Source: Bacillota bacterium (GTDB taxonomy: Bacteria; Bacillota; Clostridia; Peptostreptococcales; Anaerovoracaceae). From it: a stretch of DNA of 64,000 bases. The notes beneath the pieces are model-generated. The model was not told the DNA's origin, searched no databases, and saw nothing but the letters and a program-made list of their open reading frames with translations. The translations under genes were made by a program, and so were the position numbers. Where the stretch lies: contig JAFSCP010000040.1 of the NCBI GenBank assembly GCA_017436705.1, positions 1 to 64,000 of the forward strand, given 5' to 3'. This document shows, piece by piece, positions 7,497 to 16,065 of the stretch (its first letter is position 1; every line of letters begins with the position of its first letter).

Positions 7497-8234
7497 ATGA
7501 AAATGGCTGTTGAAATCAGAGATGTTACCAGAATGTTTGGCCGTAAGACTGCGGTGGACAGTCTTAAGCTGGATATTTATGAAAATGAACTTTTCGGGCT
7601 GCTGGGAATAAACGGAGCCGGCAAAACCACTGCAATAAGAATGATATGCGGGCTTCTGGAACCCTCCGAAGGGGAAATAAATGTCTGCGGACTCAGCGTC
7701 AGCCGGGGGACTGAAAAAGTAAAGGCAATGATAAACCTTTCGCCTCAGGAAACTGCGGTGGCGCCGAACCTTACTGTAAAGGAAAATCTGGAACTTATGG
7801 GCGGACTTTACGGACTATCCGGTGAGGCGCTGGCTGAAAATGTCGGATGGGCAATCAAAGAGTTCAGACTGGAAGAAGTGCTGGGCGATAAAGCAAGGAA
7901 CCTTTCCGGAGGTTGGCAGAGAAGGCTCAGCATCGCCATGGCCCTTGTAAGCAGGCCCAAGGTGCTTTTTCTTGACGAGCCGACACTGGGACTGGATGTA
8001 ATTGCAAGGCGGGAACTTCACGATACCATAAGAAGTCTGAAGAACTCTATGACCATAGTCCTGACAACCCACTATCTTGAAGAGGCTGAGGCACTCTGCG
8101 ACCGCATCGGTATTATGAGCAAAGGCATTATGAGGGCTGTAGGCGCGCCGGAAGAGCTTATGGAGCTGGCGGGAGCCGATAATTTCGAAGATGCTTTTGT
8201 TAAAATTGCAGGAGGTGAGTATCATGAGCAGTAG
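7497..8234 (+). CDS. ABC transporter ATP-binding protein
   Basis: This 245-residue nucleotide-binding subunit of an ABC exporter has Walker A GINGAGKT at 38-45, Q-loop near 84 (LSPQET), the signature LSGGW at 136-140, Walker B FLDEP at 158-162 and the switch His at 192. The close match to the CcmA/DrrA class, with a single membrane partner downstream, fits an exporter for a drug, peptide or lipid; the substrate is unknown. It is translationally coupled to the permease by an 11-base overlap and preceded by an XRE-AbrB regulator gene in the same operon. Confidence 0.93.
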   Translation: MKMAVEIRDVTRMFGRKTAVDSLKLDIYENELFGLLGINGAGKTTAIRMICGLLEPSEGEINVCGLSVSRGTEKVKAMINLSPQETAVAPNLTVKENLELMGGLYGLSGEALAENVGWAIKEFRLEEVLGDKARNLSGGWQRRLSIAMALVSRPKVLFLDEPTLGLDVIARRELHDTIRSLKNSMTIVLTTHYLEEAEALCDRIGIMSKGIMRAVGAPEELMELAGADNFEDAFVKIAGGEYHEQ

Positions 8235-8994
8235 TATAATGAAAATCGGGGCCTTTGCCATCAGAACGGTAAAAGAAATCGTAAGAGACCCGCTGTCGTA
8301 TATCTTCGCTCTTGGATTTCCTGTTGTGATGCTGATTATAATGACCATTGTAAACGAAAGCATACCGGCTGAGGCGGGCATGGACATATTCAGACTGCCC
8401 AACCTGGCGGCAGGGGTGGTTATTTTTGGCTTCACTTTCGTGATGCTGTTTACTACCATACTGGTGTCAAAAGATCGCTGCAGCGCATTCTTTGACAGGA
8501 TGCAGGCATCTCCTGTGACAGGGGCACAGTTTCTTGCAGGTTACGTGCTTCCGGTAATAGTGCTGGGAGTGGTTCAGTGCGTAATAACATACGGGGCGGC
8601 AATGGTGATTGCCCTTGTAACGGGTGCAGAACTTGATATTGCAGGGCTTGCACTTTCCATAGTGCTGCTGATTCCTGTACTGGTGATGTTTACTGCGCTG
8701 GGCGTATTATTCGGCTGCGTTTTCAGTGAAAAGGCGGCGCCGGGGGTAAGCTCCGTGCTGATAACTGTCGCAACAATTTTGGGCGGCGTGTGGATGGATA
8801 TAAAGACAGTTGGCGGCGTGCTGTATGACATTGCAAGCTTGCTTCCGTTTATGCCGGCTGTTGAACTGGCAAGGGGTGCAGCAGCAGGTACCGGTGAATT
8901 TCAGCTGAAGTATCTTTGGATTACAGTGATTTATGCGGCAGGTGCAGTGATGCTGGCAGCAGCAGTTTTCGGGAGGAATATGCGAAAAAAGTAG
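8224..8994 (+). CDS. ABC-2 type transporter permease
   Basis: With ATG 8224 (GGAGGTGAG just upstream) the product has 257 residues and about six membrane segments in the ABC-2 layout: a cytoplasmic N-terminal helix (FAIRTVKEIVRDPLSYI), TM1 near 32-50, four segments between 70 and 200, and a last one near 234-250. The conserved segment SSVLITVATILGGVWMD (about 175-191) is typical of ABC-2 permeases (PF01061/PF12698). It overlaps the ATPase gene by 11 bases and forms the membrane half of that exporter. Confidence 0.88.
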   Translation: MSSSIMKIGAFAIRTVKEIVRDPLSYIFALGFPVVMLIIMTIVNESIPAEAGMDIFRLPNLAAGVVIFGFTFVMLFTTILVSKDRCSAFFDRMQASPVTGAQFLAGYVLPVIVLGVVQCVITYGAAMVIALVTGAELDIAGLALSIVLLIPVLVMFTALGVLFGCVFSEKAAPGVSSVLITVATILGGVWMDIKTVGGVLYDIASLLPFMPAVELARGAAAGTGEFQLKYLWITVIYAAGAVMLAAAVFGRNMRKK

Positions 8995-9053
8995 TGTAAG
9001 TTTCCTTGGCTTGTGGTAAAATATTTTCAGCAAATTTTAAAGGAGAACTGAAA

Positions 9054-9476
9054 ATGGTAACTAACACAGCAATTCCTGCAAATCCTCTTGAAGAGGCTGC
9101 CAGAATAACTGAAGAAATGATTTTAAAAGGCGTGCTTCCAGGTCTTGGAGTGCTCAGAGTCGGCGCAGAACCTGATCATGTAGCCCTCGAAGAGGAACTT
9201 GTTTCCAAGGCAAGAACCATGGGCATCGTCATTGAAAAATACATCATGAACGCTAAATCCGAGGAGTCCGATGTAATCGATGTTATCGAAGTTCTGAACA
9301 CTGACTACAAACTCCACGCAGTTGTAATGCCGGGGCCACTGCCTGCACACATGGACGAAGCCAATGTGAGAGGTTTTCTTGGTGATGCAGGGAAGGCAGT
9401 AAGCGGGGAAGCGGACGAGCTCCTTTATCAGGCAGCAGTGAAGGCGCAGAAATGGGCTGAAAGCTACGAAGAATAA
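9054..9476 (+). CDS. Orphan FolD-like catalytic (N-terminal) domain, probably inactive
   Basis: The protein has 140 residues. The stretch GVLPGLGVLRVGAEPD (about 25-40), the G-I-V-I-E segment near 57-61, and VVMPGPLPAHMDE near 95-107 match, in order, the N-terminal substrate domain of FolD (methylene-THF dehydrogenase/cyclohydrolase), including the Q-L-P-L-P region. The NAD(P)-binding domain that makes up the second half of FolD is absent. At the position of FolD's catalytic YxxxK, this protein has Leu and Leu (HVALEEELVSK). It therefore looks like a folate-binding or regulatory remnant rather than an enzyme. The start at 9054 has AAAGGAGA upstream. It is single or loosely linked to the following rhodanese gene. 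Confidence 0.7.
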   Translation: MVTNTAIPANPLEEAARITEEMILKGVLPGLGVLRVGAEPDHVALEEELVSKARTMGIVIEKYIMNAKSEESDVIDVIEVLNTDYKLHAVVMPGPLPAHMDEANVRGFLGDAGKAVSGEADELLYQAAVKAQKWAESYEE

Positions 9477-9557
9477 TCTTTGCGTTGGTGATAAAATCAC
9501 AGACGGCGTGCATGATTTTTGGTAAATTGTGTACATAACAGTGCAGGAGGTAGAGAT

Positions 9558-9845
9558 ATGATCTGGGGATTCGATAATTACGCCAATGCGGAAGACGCGG
9601 TTGTGCTGGATGTGCGCATGCCTTTTGAGTACAGCGCCGGACATCTTCCGGGAAGCATAAACATTCCGTTTAATCAGCTGAAAAAACTGGAAACAGCGGT
9701 GCCGGAAAAAAACAGGGCGATTTTTGTGTATTGTATGACGGGTGCAAGAAGCGCAAGGGCAAAGAAACTTCTTGAAGTTCTGGGCTATACCGATGTCCGT
9801 GACCTTGGCGGCATTTCAGGCTACGAGGGACAGCTGGTGCAGTAA
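9558..9845 (+). CDS. Single-domain rhodanese-like protein
   Basis: The protein has 95 residues, the size of a single rhodanese domain (GlpE/PspE type). DVRMPFEYSAGHLPGSINIP (about 18-37) is the N-terminal signature. The active-site loop C-M-T-G-A-R-S begins at C59 and keeps the catalytic Cys, giving a six-residue loop as in sulfurtransferases. Ends with GYTDVRDLGGISGYEG, also conserved. Probable role is persulfide transfer with an unknown partner. GCAGGAGGT just upstream selects ATG 9558 over an in-frame ATG 39 bases earlier. A terminator follows at 9865. Confidence 0.9.
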   Translation: MIWGFDNYANAEDAVVLDVRMPFEYSAGHLPGSINIPFNQLKKLETAVPEKNRAIFVYCMTGARSARAKKLLEVLGYTDVRDLGGISGYEGQLVQ

Positions 9846-9864
9846 TACAGAAAAAACGGAGCAG

Positions 9865-9889
9865 GGAGAACGATAAGTTCTCCTTTTTT
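9865..9889 (+). terminator. Intrinsic terminator after the rhodanese gene
   Basis: GGAGAAC, 5-base loop, GTTCTCC, followed by six T residues. Confidence 0.85.
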
Positions 9890-9890
9890 A

Positions 9891-9919
9891 TTGGTGTAAA
9901 AGAAATTTCATGCTATAAT
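9891..9919 (+). promoter_or_regulatory. Promoter of the two-component operon
   Basis: TTGGTG, 17-base spacer, TATAAT (9914-9919), 74 bp before the response regulator start. Confidence 0.65.
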
Positions 9920-9992
9920 GAATAAAAGTGCAATTCCGACACAAAGAATACAAACCGCGTATATATAATCAGGTCAGAAAGGAGGGAAAGGT

Positions 9993-10664
9993 ATGGATTA
10001 CAAAGTTCTCATAGTAGAAGACGAAGAAAAATTAAGAGATGTGCTGTGTGACTATTTTATCAGCAGGCAGGATGTTCCTGTGGGTGCGCAGGATGGTGTG
10101 CAGGCGCTGGAACTTATAGAAGAGCAGGATTTTGATGCGGTGCTTCTTGACATTATGATGCCCGGTCTTGACGGGTTCAGCGTATGCCGTGCGGTACGCC
10201 GCAAGTCCGACGTGCCAATTGTTTTCCTGACAGCCCTTTCTGACGAAGACGACAAGCTCAAAGGCTACGAGCTGGGGGCAGACGATTACATTACCAAGCC
10301 TTTCACCATGTCGGTGCTTTATGCCAAGGTTTCTGCGCTGATCAAAAGGAGCCGTGGCAGCATGATGACAGGCGACAGACTGGAGGCAGGGGAAGTCAGC
10401 CTTCAGATTTCAACGCGCAGAGTATGGGCAGGGGGCCGTGAAATTACCCTGACTCCGAAGGAATACGCGCTCCTTGAGTGCCTGATGAAAAACCGGGGCA
10501 TCGTCATGAGCCGTGAGCAGCTTCTGGTGAAGTGCTGGGGCTACGATTACGAAGGGGAGTCCCGCGCAGTTGACACACACATCAAGAGACTCAGAGAAAA
10601 GCTTGGTGACCATGCTGATATAATAAAGACGGTCATCAAGGCGGGGTATAAGCTGGAGGTGTGA
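9993..10664 (+). CDS. OmpR/PhoB-family response regulator
   Basis: The protein has 223 residues. The receiver domain (1-118) contains the acidic pair E9/D10, phospho-acceptor D53 (VLLDIMMPG), T80 and K102 (YITKPF). A winged-helix DNA-binding domain (about 128-223) includes LTPKEYALLECLMKN and RAVDTHIKRLREKL. AAAGGAGGG precedes the ATG. It is the only response regulator in the window; the two kinase genes that follow directly, with a 1-bp gap, must be its nearest partners, and a third related kinase at 32 kb has no regulator of its own. The target genes are not evident. Confidence 0.95.
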   Translation: MDYKVLIVEDEEKLRDVLCDYFISRQDVPVGAQDGVQALELIEEQDFDAVLLDIMMPGLDGFSVCRAVRRKSDVPIVFLTALSDEDDKLKGYELGADDYITKPFTMSVLYAKVSALIKRSRGSMMTGDRLEAGEVSLQISTRRVWAGGREITLTPKEYALLECLMKNRGIVMSREQLLVKCWGYDYEGESRAVDTHIKRLREKLGDHADIIKTVIKAGYKLEV

Positions 10665-10665
10665 G

Positions 10666-12639
10666 ATGAGCAGAAGACCAAGAGCAGATAAGGCAGTAGA
10701 AAGAAGAGCAGCAATAGTAATTATTACGCTCTGGCTGATATTTTCAGTTTTATTTACTGTGGTAATGGTGGATGAAACATACAGAGAACTGAAGTACTAC
10801 GGCAGATATGATTTTGAAACACAGGTTACAGCAGGTCTGCCTGAAATTGTAAACAGTGATTATGCTTCAGATAAGTTAAATAACGATTTGCTGGATGCAG
10901 TAAGAAGAGGAAACGCATGGTCATGGTCAGATACAGAGTTTCAGACCGCTGCAGTTATTTATGATACTCAATGGAATGTAGTATATGAGAGCAGCGATTT
11001 TATGACATTCCGCTATTACACACAGGAACAGTGGAATGAGGCGCTTTATGATGAACTGCATTATGGCTATATAAATCTTGGTGATGAAGATGGCGAGCTT
11101 TTTCAGATTGCAAGCGCAATACACTCCAATCACGATTATTATACACGGCCGGCCTTTCTTAAAATTACAGGTACAATTGAAGGCTCTGAAATAAAGCCTG
11201 TATATATTGCAAGCCTGAAGATGAGCGAGTATGAAGAAATTGTCAGTAAACATGTGGTAGAGCATCTGGGCATACGCGACAAGAAAGGCAAAGTCAAGTG
11301 GGAAACTCTCATGGACAACACTGCTGACGCAGGTAAAATAGACAAACTCATAACCGTTTACGCATATTCTCAAAATATTAACATTTATGACGATAAGCCG
11401 GTTAAGTTCTATGGTAAACAGTTTGACAGCATGCTTGTACTGACAAAGGCGCTGGTGGAAGGCGATAACAGCGCTTTCGATGGCAGTGATTTTAACGTGA
11501 CATGGGGCGGAAGCAATGAGTACAGCGGCTATAATCTTATGATAAGTCATGCTGATGTGGACAGCCGCAAGGAAATATTTGATTTCCGTGTCAGAAAAAT
11601 TTATGATACTACAGAAATTGAAGATGGCAATATGAGCGAGGAACCGGAAACCAAACTTATAGTAGTGACAGGCCTTTATGTTTCACCGGTAAAGGCAGTA
11701 TTGGCTGAGTTCTGGCAGATATATTCTCTGGCATTTGTATTTGCTTTGGATGCGGTATTTTTAATCAGAACATATATCAGAAAACATCTGATTAAACCGA
11801 TTGAAGCGATAAACGGTAGTATACGTGATAACCGTAAGCCGGTATTTTTAGACACTGACAAAGTGATGTTTGCGGAGATTGAGGAACTGTACAATAATTA
11901 CCGCAGTGAAAATGAGTACCATCGCAAGACGGAAACTGAAATCACCCGCCTTAACACGGCCCTTGATTATGCAAAGGAGGCCGAAGAAAACCGCCGTCAG
12001 CTTACATCCAGCATTGCCCACGAGCTGAAAACGCCGCTGGCAATCGTGCGCAGCTACGCAGAAGGTCTGCAGGAACATATAGCCGAAGAAAAGCGTGATA
12101 AGTACCTTGAAATCATCGTTTCCGAGACTGACCGCATGGACGCAATGGTGCTGGAAATGCTCGACTTATCAAGGCTTGAGGCCGGTAAGGTAAGGCTTGC
12201 TCAGGATGATTTCAGCCTGACGCAGATGGTGCGGAACACCTTTGAAAAGTTCGAAACTCTTGCTGCTGAGAAAGAACTCAGGCTAACGCTGGATATGAAG
12301 GGCGACCTGCCGGTAACCGCCGATGAAGCCCGCATAGGACAGGTGGTAACTAATTTCGTGTCCAACGCAGTGCGCTACACACCTCATGGCGGAGAAATCC
12401 GGGTGAGAGCGTACGCACGGAACAACAGAATTCTTTTCTTCATCGAAAATACTGCAAAGCATTTCACTGAAGAGGAAAAACAGAAAATCTGGGAAACTTT
12501 TTACCGGACCGACAAGTCCAGAAGTAGCAAAGGCACAGGCCTGGGCCTTGCCATTGCCAAAAACATTGTGGAACTCCACGGCGGCAAGGTGTTTGTTTAC
12601 AATACTGAGCTGGGTGTTCAGTTTGGTTTTGAGATTTAG
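10666..12639 (+). CDS. Sensor histidine kinase (copy 1 of a tandem pair)
   Basis: The protein has 657 residues. TM1 is near 14-36, a large extracytoplasmic sensor spans about 37-345, and TM2 is near 347-367. A linker follows, then HisKA with phospho-acceptor H452 (SSIAHELKTPLAIVRSYAEG) and HATPase_c with the N box (VVTNFVSNAVRYTPHGG) and G box (KGTGLGLAIAKNIVELHGG). The sensor has no domain I recognise. From residue 425 to the end, about 233 residues, I count 14 differences from the next kinase, whereas the two sensors are clearly diverged. The base composition also shifts to more GC at the start of the kinase half. This indicates duplication with later gene conversion or domain swapping. Confidence 0.93.
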   Translation: MSRRPRADKAVERRAAIVIITLWLIFSVLFTVVMVDETYRELKYYGRYDFETQVTAGLPEIVNSDYASDKLNNDLLDAVRRGNAWSWSDTEFQTAAVIYDTQWNVVYESSDFMTFRYYTQEQWNEALYDELHYGYINLGDEDGELFQIASAIHSNHDYYTRPAFLKITGTIEGSEIKPVYIASLKMSEYEEIVSKHVVEHLGIRDKKGKVKWETLMDNTADAGKIDKLITVYAYSQNINIYDDKPVKFYGKQFDSMLVLTKALVEGDNSAFDGSDFNVTWGGSNEYSGYNLMISHADVDSRKEIFDFRVRKIYDTTEIEDGNMSEEPETKLIVVTGLYVSPVKAVLAEFWQIYSLAFVFALDAVFLIRTYIRKHLIKPIEAINGSIRDNRKPVFLDTDKVMFAEIEELYNNYRSENEYHRKTETEITRLNTALDYAKEAEENRRQLTSSIAHELKTPLAIVRSYAEGLQEHIAEEKRDKYLEIIVSETDRMDAMVLEMLDLSRLEAGKVRLAQDDFSLTQMVRNTFEKFETLAAEKELRLTLDMKGDLPVTADEARIGQVVTNFVSNAVRYTPHGGEIRVRAYARNNRILFFIENTAKHFTEEEKQKIWETFYRTDKSRSSKGTGLGLAIAKNIVELHGGKVFVYNTELGVQFGFEI

Positions 12640-12649
12640 GAGGTGTGCC

Positions 12650-14794
12650 ATGAGCAGACTTTTGACGAAAAATAAAAAAATCTCAGCCCGGTCTGCGGTG
12701 ACAGCAGCGCTGGTCATTTGCGTGAGCTTTCTCTGGATTGTAAGCATGCTGATACTGACAATAGTCTATGCACAGGAGATTGTGAACCAGCTTTACTTTT
12801 TCCAGGAAGATTTTAACACTGATGTGTCCGCTTCAGATATGGAGAAGCTTACTGCGCAGAAACCTGAGGACACCGCTTATTATAACTACAGACTTCATGA
12901 AGTGGTTGACAGAGCGAATTGGGTGTATCTTTATGGATACAAAGGTCAGGGACTCAATATTACCGGAGACAACTTTGTGTCAATGAAAGCGGCAGCAATG
13001 ATACTGGATGAGCACGGAAAGACCATTGCTCAGAGCGGCGACTTTGTGTTTTTTCACTATGCTTCACAGGAGCAGTGGGAAGATGGCAGCGCCAATGATT
13101 TTTCAGTTCATGATTACGGGTATTTTAATATAAAAAAAGAGGACGGTGCTTCAGACACCCAGCTGGAAGAGTTCTATTCGGGAAAACATCTTGATGAGGC
13201 GCTGTTTAAAAGAATAATGAAAATTACAGGTGTGATTGATGAAGAGGGGCGCATTACACCATATAATCTTGAGTTCGTAACAAAAAAATCCATAACAGAT
13301 GCTCTTTTTAAGCTTGGCTGTATTTCAGATTCCCCATCAGACACCATGCCGATTGACTACTACATTGACGATGGTCGTATAGTAACATATCAATATGATG
13401 AAAACGGCCGCAGGGAATACGATATGAGTGAACTGGACAGAAAGGGGATGCTCCAGTGGAAATCGGTTATGGAACATGCAGAAACTTCAGCGGCTGAAGA
13501 ACCGCTGCAGACATTCTACGCATATAATCCGATTGAAAGCCTCTACAGCATTGGTTCCTCAGGCGGACCGGTCAAATATGAAGGCAGGGAATTTGAAAGC
13601 ATGCTGGATCTGACAAGCAAAATGGCAAGAGGCAAAACAGGTATGAACACAAGTGACCTTACTCATTACCGGGGCGGAGACAGCGGTTTCCTTCACATAG
13701 GAAACAGTGATATTTACAAAATAAGCGGGACCTTCATATTCGATAAAAAATACTATGTTGATGGTGAAGCATATTATTCAAAGGCGGATGTGCCATCAGA
13801 GGGTATGCAGCTTCAGCTTGTTACAGGTTTGTACTGTAATCCTCTTAAAGAAGCAGCAAGGGGCCTTGTGGAAATTTACATTGTAACAGCATATATCTGT
13901 GCAGGTGTTGCAGCGCTGATCCGCTACATCATATTAAAGAATCTTATTAAGCCTGTGGAAAACATAAACAGAGGAAGACGTGAAGGATGGGCGCAGGTAT
14001 ACCTTGATGGTAACGACGCAGCCTGGTCTGATACTGAGGAGCTGCATATCAATTATACAGATGAAAGGCAGTACAGAAAAAACATTCAGAACGAAATCAC
14101 CCGTCTTAGTACCGCTCTGGATTATGCAAAGGAGGCCGAAGAAAACCGCCGTCAGCTTACATCCAGCATCGCTCACGAGCTTAAGACGCCGCTGGCCATC
14201 GTGCGCAGCTACGCAGAAGGTCTGCAGGAGCACATAGCCGAAGAAAAGCGTGATAAATACCTTGAAATCATCGTTTCCGAGACTGACCGCATGGACGCAA
14301 TGGTGCTGGAAATGCTCGATTTATCAAGGCTTGAGGCCGGCAAGGTAAGGCTTGCCCAGGATGATTTCAGCCTGGCGGATATGATCAGTCAGACTTTTGA
14401 GAAGTTCGAAACTCTGGCTGCTGAAAAGGAACTCAGGCTAACGCTGGATATGAAAGGCGACCTGCCGGTAACTGCTGATGAAGCCCGCCTGGGACAGGTG
14501 GTAACTAATTTCGTGTCCAACGCAGTGCGCTACACACCACATGGCGGAGAAATCCGGGTGAGAGCGTACGCACGCGGCAGAGAAACTTTCTTCTTCATTG
14601 AGAACACAGGAAAGCATTTCACTGAAGAGGAAAAACAGAAAATCTGGGAAACTTTCTACAGGACCGACAAGTCCAGAAGCAGCAAAGGCACAGGCCTGGG
14701 CCTTGCCATTGCCAAAAACATCGTGGAACTTCACGGCGGCAAGGTTTTTGTTTACAATACTGAGCTGGGCGTTCAGTTCGGGTTTAAGATTTAA
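12650..14794 (+). CDS. Sensor histidine kinase (copy 2 of a tandem pair)
   Basis: The protein has 714 residues. ATG 12650 follows AGGAGGTGTGCC and lies 10 bp after the stop of copy 1. Layout is TM1 (about 17-40), a sensor of roughly 390 residues, TM2 (about 409-428), HisKA with H509, then HATPase_c. The kinase half is nearly identical to copy 1. The sensor is longer and shares scattered motifs with it, such as a Y-A-x-Q-E-Q-W-x-x segment and LVTGLYxxPxKxA before TM2, so both sensors descend from one ancestor. Same operon as the response regulator. Two kinases with different sensors feeding one regulator would integrate two signals. Confidence 0.93.
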   Translation: MSRLLTKNKKISARSAVTAALVICVSFLWIVSMLILTIVYAQEIVNQLYFFQEDFNTDVSASDMEKLTAQKPEDTAYYNYRLHEVVDRANWVYLYGYKGQGLNITGDNFVSMKAAAMILDEHGKTIAQSGDFVFFHYASQEQWEDGSANDFSVHDYGYFNIKKEDGASDTQLEEFYSGKHLDEALFKRIMKITGVIDEEGRITPYNLEFVTKKSITDALFKLGCISDSPSDTMPIDYYIDDGRIVTYQYDENGRREYDMSELDRKGMLQWKSVMEHAETSAAEEPLQTFYAYNPIESLYSIGSSGGPVKYEGREFESMLDLTSKMARGKTGMNTSDLTHYRGGDSGFLHIGNSDIYKISGTFIFDKKYYVDGEAYYSKADVPSEGMQLQLVTGLYCNPLKEAARGLVEIYIVTAYICAGVAALIRYIILKNLIKPVENINRGRREGWAQVYLDGNDAAWSDTEELHINYTDERQYRKNIQNEITRLSTALDYAKEAEENRRQLTSSIAHELKTPLAIVRSYAEGLQEHIAEEKRDKYLEIIVSETDRMDAMVLEMLDLSRLEAGKVRLAQDDFSLADMISQTFEKFETLAAEKELRLTLDMKGDLPVTADEARLGQVVTNFVSNAVRYTPHGGEIRVRAYARGRETFFFIENTGKHFTEEEKQKIWETFYRTDKSRSSKGTGLGLAIAKNIVELHGGKVFVYNTELGVQFGFKI

Positions 14795-14800
14795 TTACAG

Positions 14801-14822
14801 AGCCTCGCTTCATAGCGGGGCT
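14801..14822 (+). terminator. Intrinsic terminator after the kinase pair
   Basis: AGCCTCGCT, loop TCAT, AGCGGGGCT (one G-U pair), then TTTT. Confidence 0.85.
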
Positions 14823-14858
14823 TTTCTCATGTATACACACCCTTACGCACTTTCTTTA

Positions 14859-14887
14859 TTGACTAAAAAACTGGACGGGAGTATAAT
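14859..14887 (+). promoter_or_regulatory. Promoter of the gtrA-tetR-aminotransferase-kinase-aldolase operon
   Basis: TTGACT (14859-14864), 17-base spacer, TATAAT (14882-14887). A 26-bp palindrome begins 11 bp after the -10 box, at about the transcription start. Confidence 0.75.
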
Positions 14888-14898
14888 TTATACAACAA

Positions 14899-14924
14899 TA
14901 AAATTGTACTCCAGTACAATTTTA
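14899..14924. promoter_or_regulatory. 26-bp palindromic operator, probable TetR binding site
   Basis: Arms TAAAATTGTACT and AGTACAATTTTA are perfectly complementary over 12 bp with a 2-bp centre. Position directly after the -10 box suits repression by the TetR-family protein encoded by the second gene of the operon. Confidence 0.7.
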
Positions 14925-14985
14925 ACCCAAAACCAGACATACGGACCAGTCACCTCACAGCGGGCATAAAAAACAGGAGAAAAAC

Positions 14986-15498
14986 ATGGAAAACGAAAAG
15001 AAAAAAGATGAAAAGTTAACGAAAAACGAGAGTGGCGTTCAGGCGCTTAAGTTCTTTATTTTCTCAAACGCAGCAGGTCTCATTCAGACAATTTCATTCA
15101 CAATCTGCAATGAGCTTCTTAAACTGCCTTACACCCCTTGTTATCTGACAGCGCTGACTTTATCAGTTCTGTGGAACTTCACTGTAAACAGAGAGTTCAC
15201 ATTCAAATCAGCCAACAATGTTCCTAAGGCGATGTTCAAGGTATTCCTGTTCTACTGCGTATTCACACCGCTTTCAACATGGTGGGGCAATGCGATGACA
15301 GGCGCAGGCATCAACGAATATCTGGTACTGGCATTTACAATGCTCATCAACCTTACATCAGAATTCCTGTACTACAAGTACGTGGTTTTCAGAGGTTCAA
15401 TCAACACCAATGCACGTGCTGACAAGCAGAGAGCAAAACTTGCCGAAAAGGCTGCTCAGGAAGCAGCAGAAGCAGAAGCTGAAAAGGAAGCGCAGTAA
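14986..15498 (+). CDS. GtrA-like four-helix membrane protein
   Basis: The protein has 170 residues and four membrane helices (about 22-42, 48-64, 82-103, 112-133). The conserved motif NFTVNREFTFKS (about 64-75), and a late repeat-like motif (EFLYYKYVVFR), are the GtrA (PF04138) signature. GtrA proteins take part in moving lipid-linked sugars or modifying cell-surface polysaccharides. The C-terminal 30 residues are Ala/Glu/Lys-rich and probably cytoplasmic. It is the first gene after the operator-controlled promoter, and its stop overlaps the tetR start by one base, so it belongs to the same unit even though its link to the metabolic genes is unclear. Confidence 0.82.
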   Translation: MENEKKKDEKLTKNESGVQALKFFIFSNAAGLIQTISFTICNELLKLPYTPCYLTALTLSVLWNFTVNREFTFKSANNVPKAMFKVFLFYCVFTPLSTWWGNAMTGAGINEYLVLAFTMLINLTSEFLYYKYVVFRGSINTNARADKQRAKLAEKAAQEAAEAEAEKEAQ

Positions 15499-16049
15499 TG
15501 AACGGCCTTTCAAAAAAAGAAAAGACTCGTATGACCATAATGCACGCGGCCAAAGGGCTTTTCGAGCGGTACGGACTGGACAGCGTGACTTTCAGCCAGA
15601 TTGCAGATGAAGCCGATGTGTGCAGAACCACGGTTTTCAATCATTTTTCTGACACCTGCGAGCTGATGCTGGCGCTGACATGTCAGGAAGTTGAGGATGC
15701 CAGAGAACACTGCCGTCAGGCGGGTGCGGAAGGGACAGAACTGATTTATACACTCTTTGATAAACTTATTGAAGACGCAGCATATTATCCTTCACTTACA
15801 AGCCGCCTTATAAACAACGCCATACTAAACAGCGAAGAGGATAATCCGATCAGGACCATTGAAAAAATAACGGTTTCAGGACTTGAAAAAGAGTATCCGC
15901 AGGAACAGTCGGGCAGGCTGTGCATGCTCATATGCGGGGCTTTTTACGGGCTCATAAATCACTATCATGTCAATAATTTAAATTTTGATGCCGGACAGAT
16001 GAAAGCAGAATTCAGAGAACTTCTGGCATCGATACTGATAAAAAAATAA
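15498..16049 (+). CDS. TetR/AcrR-family transcriptional regulator
   Basis: The protein has 183 residues. The N-terminal HTH (about 9-55) includes RMTIMHAAKGLFERYGL and VTFSQIADEADVCRTTVFNHFSD, the usual TetR arrangement. The C-terminal ligand domain has no close family signature. The start codon overlaps the gtrA stop (TAATG). The 26-bp palindrome at the operon promoter is the obvious candidate operator, giving autoregulation and induction by a substrate of the following enzymes. Next gene starts 16 bp downstream. Confidence 0.9.
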   Translation: MNGLSKKEKTRMTIMHAAKGLFERYGLDSVTFSQIADEADVCRTTVFNHFSDTCELMLALTCQEVEDAREHCRQAGAEGTELIYTLFDKLIEDAAYYPSLTSRLINNAILNSEEDNPIRTIEKITVSGLEKEYPQEQSGRLCMLICGAFYGLINHYHVNNLNFDAGQMKAEFRELLASILIKK

Positions 16050-16065
16050 TTCAGGAGGAGTAAAA

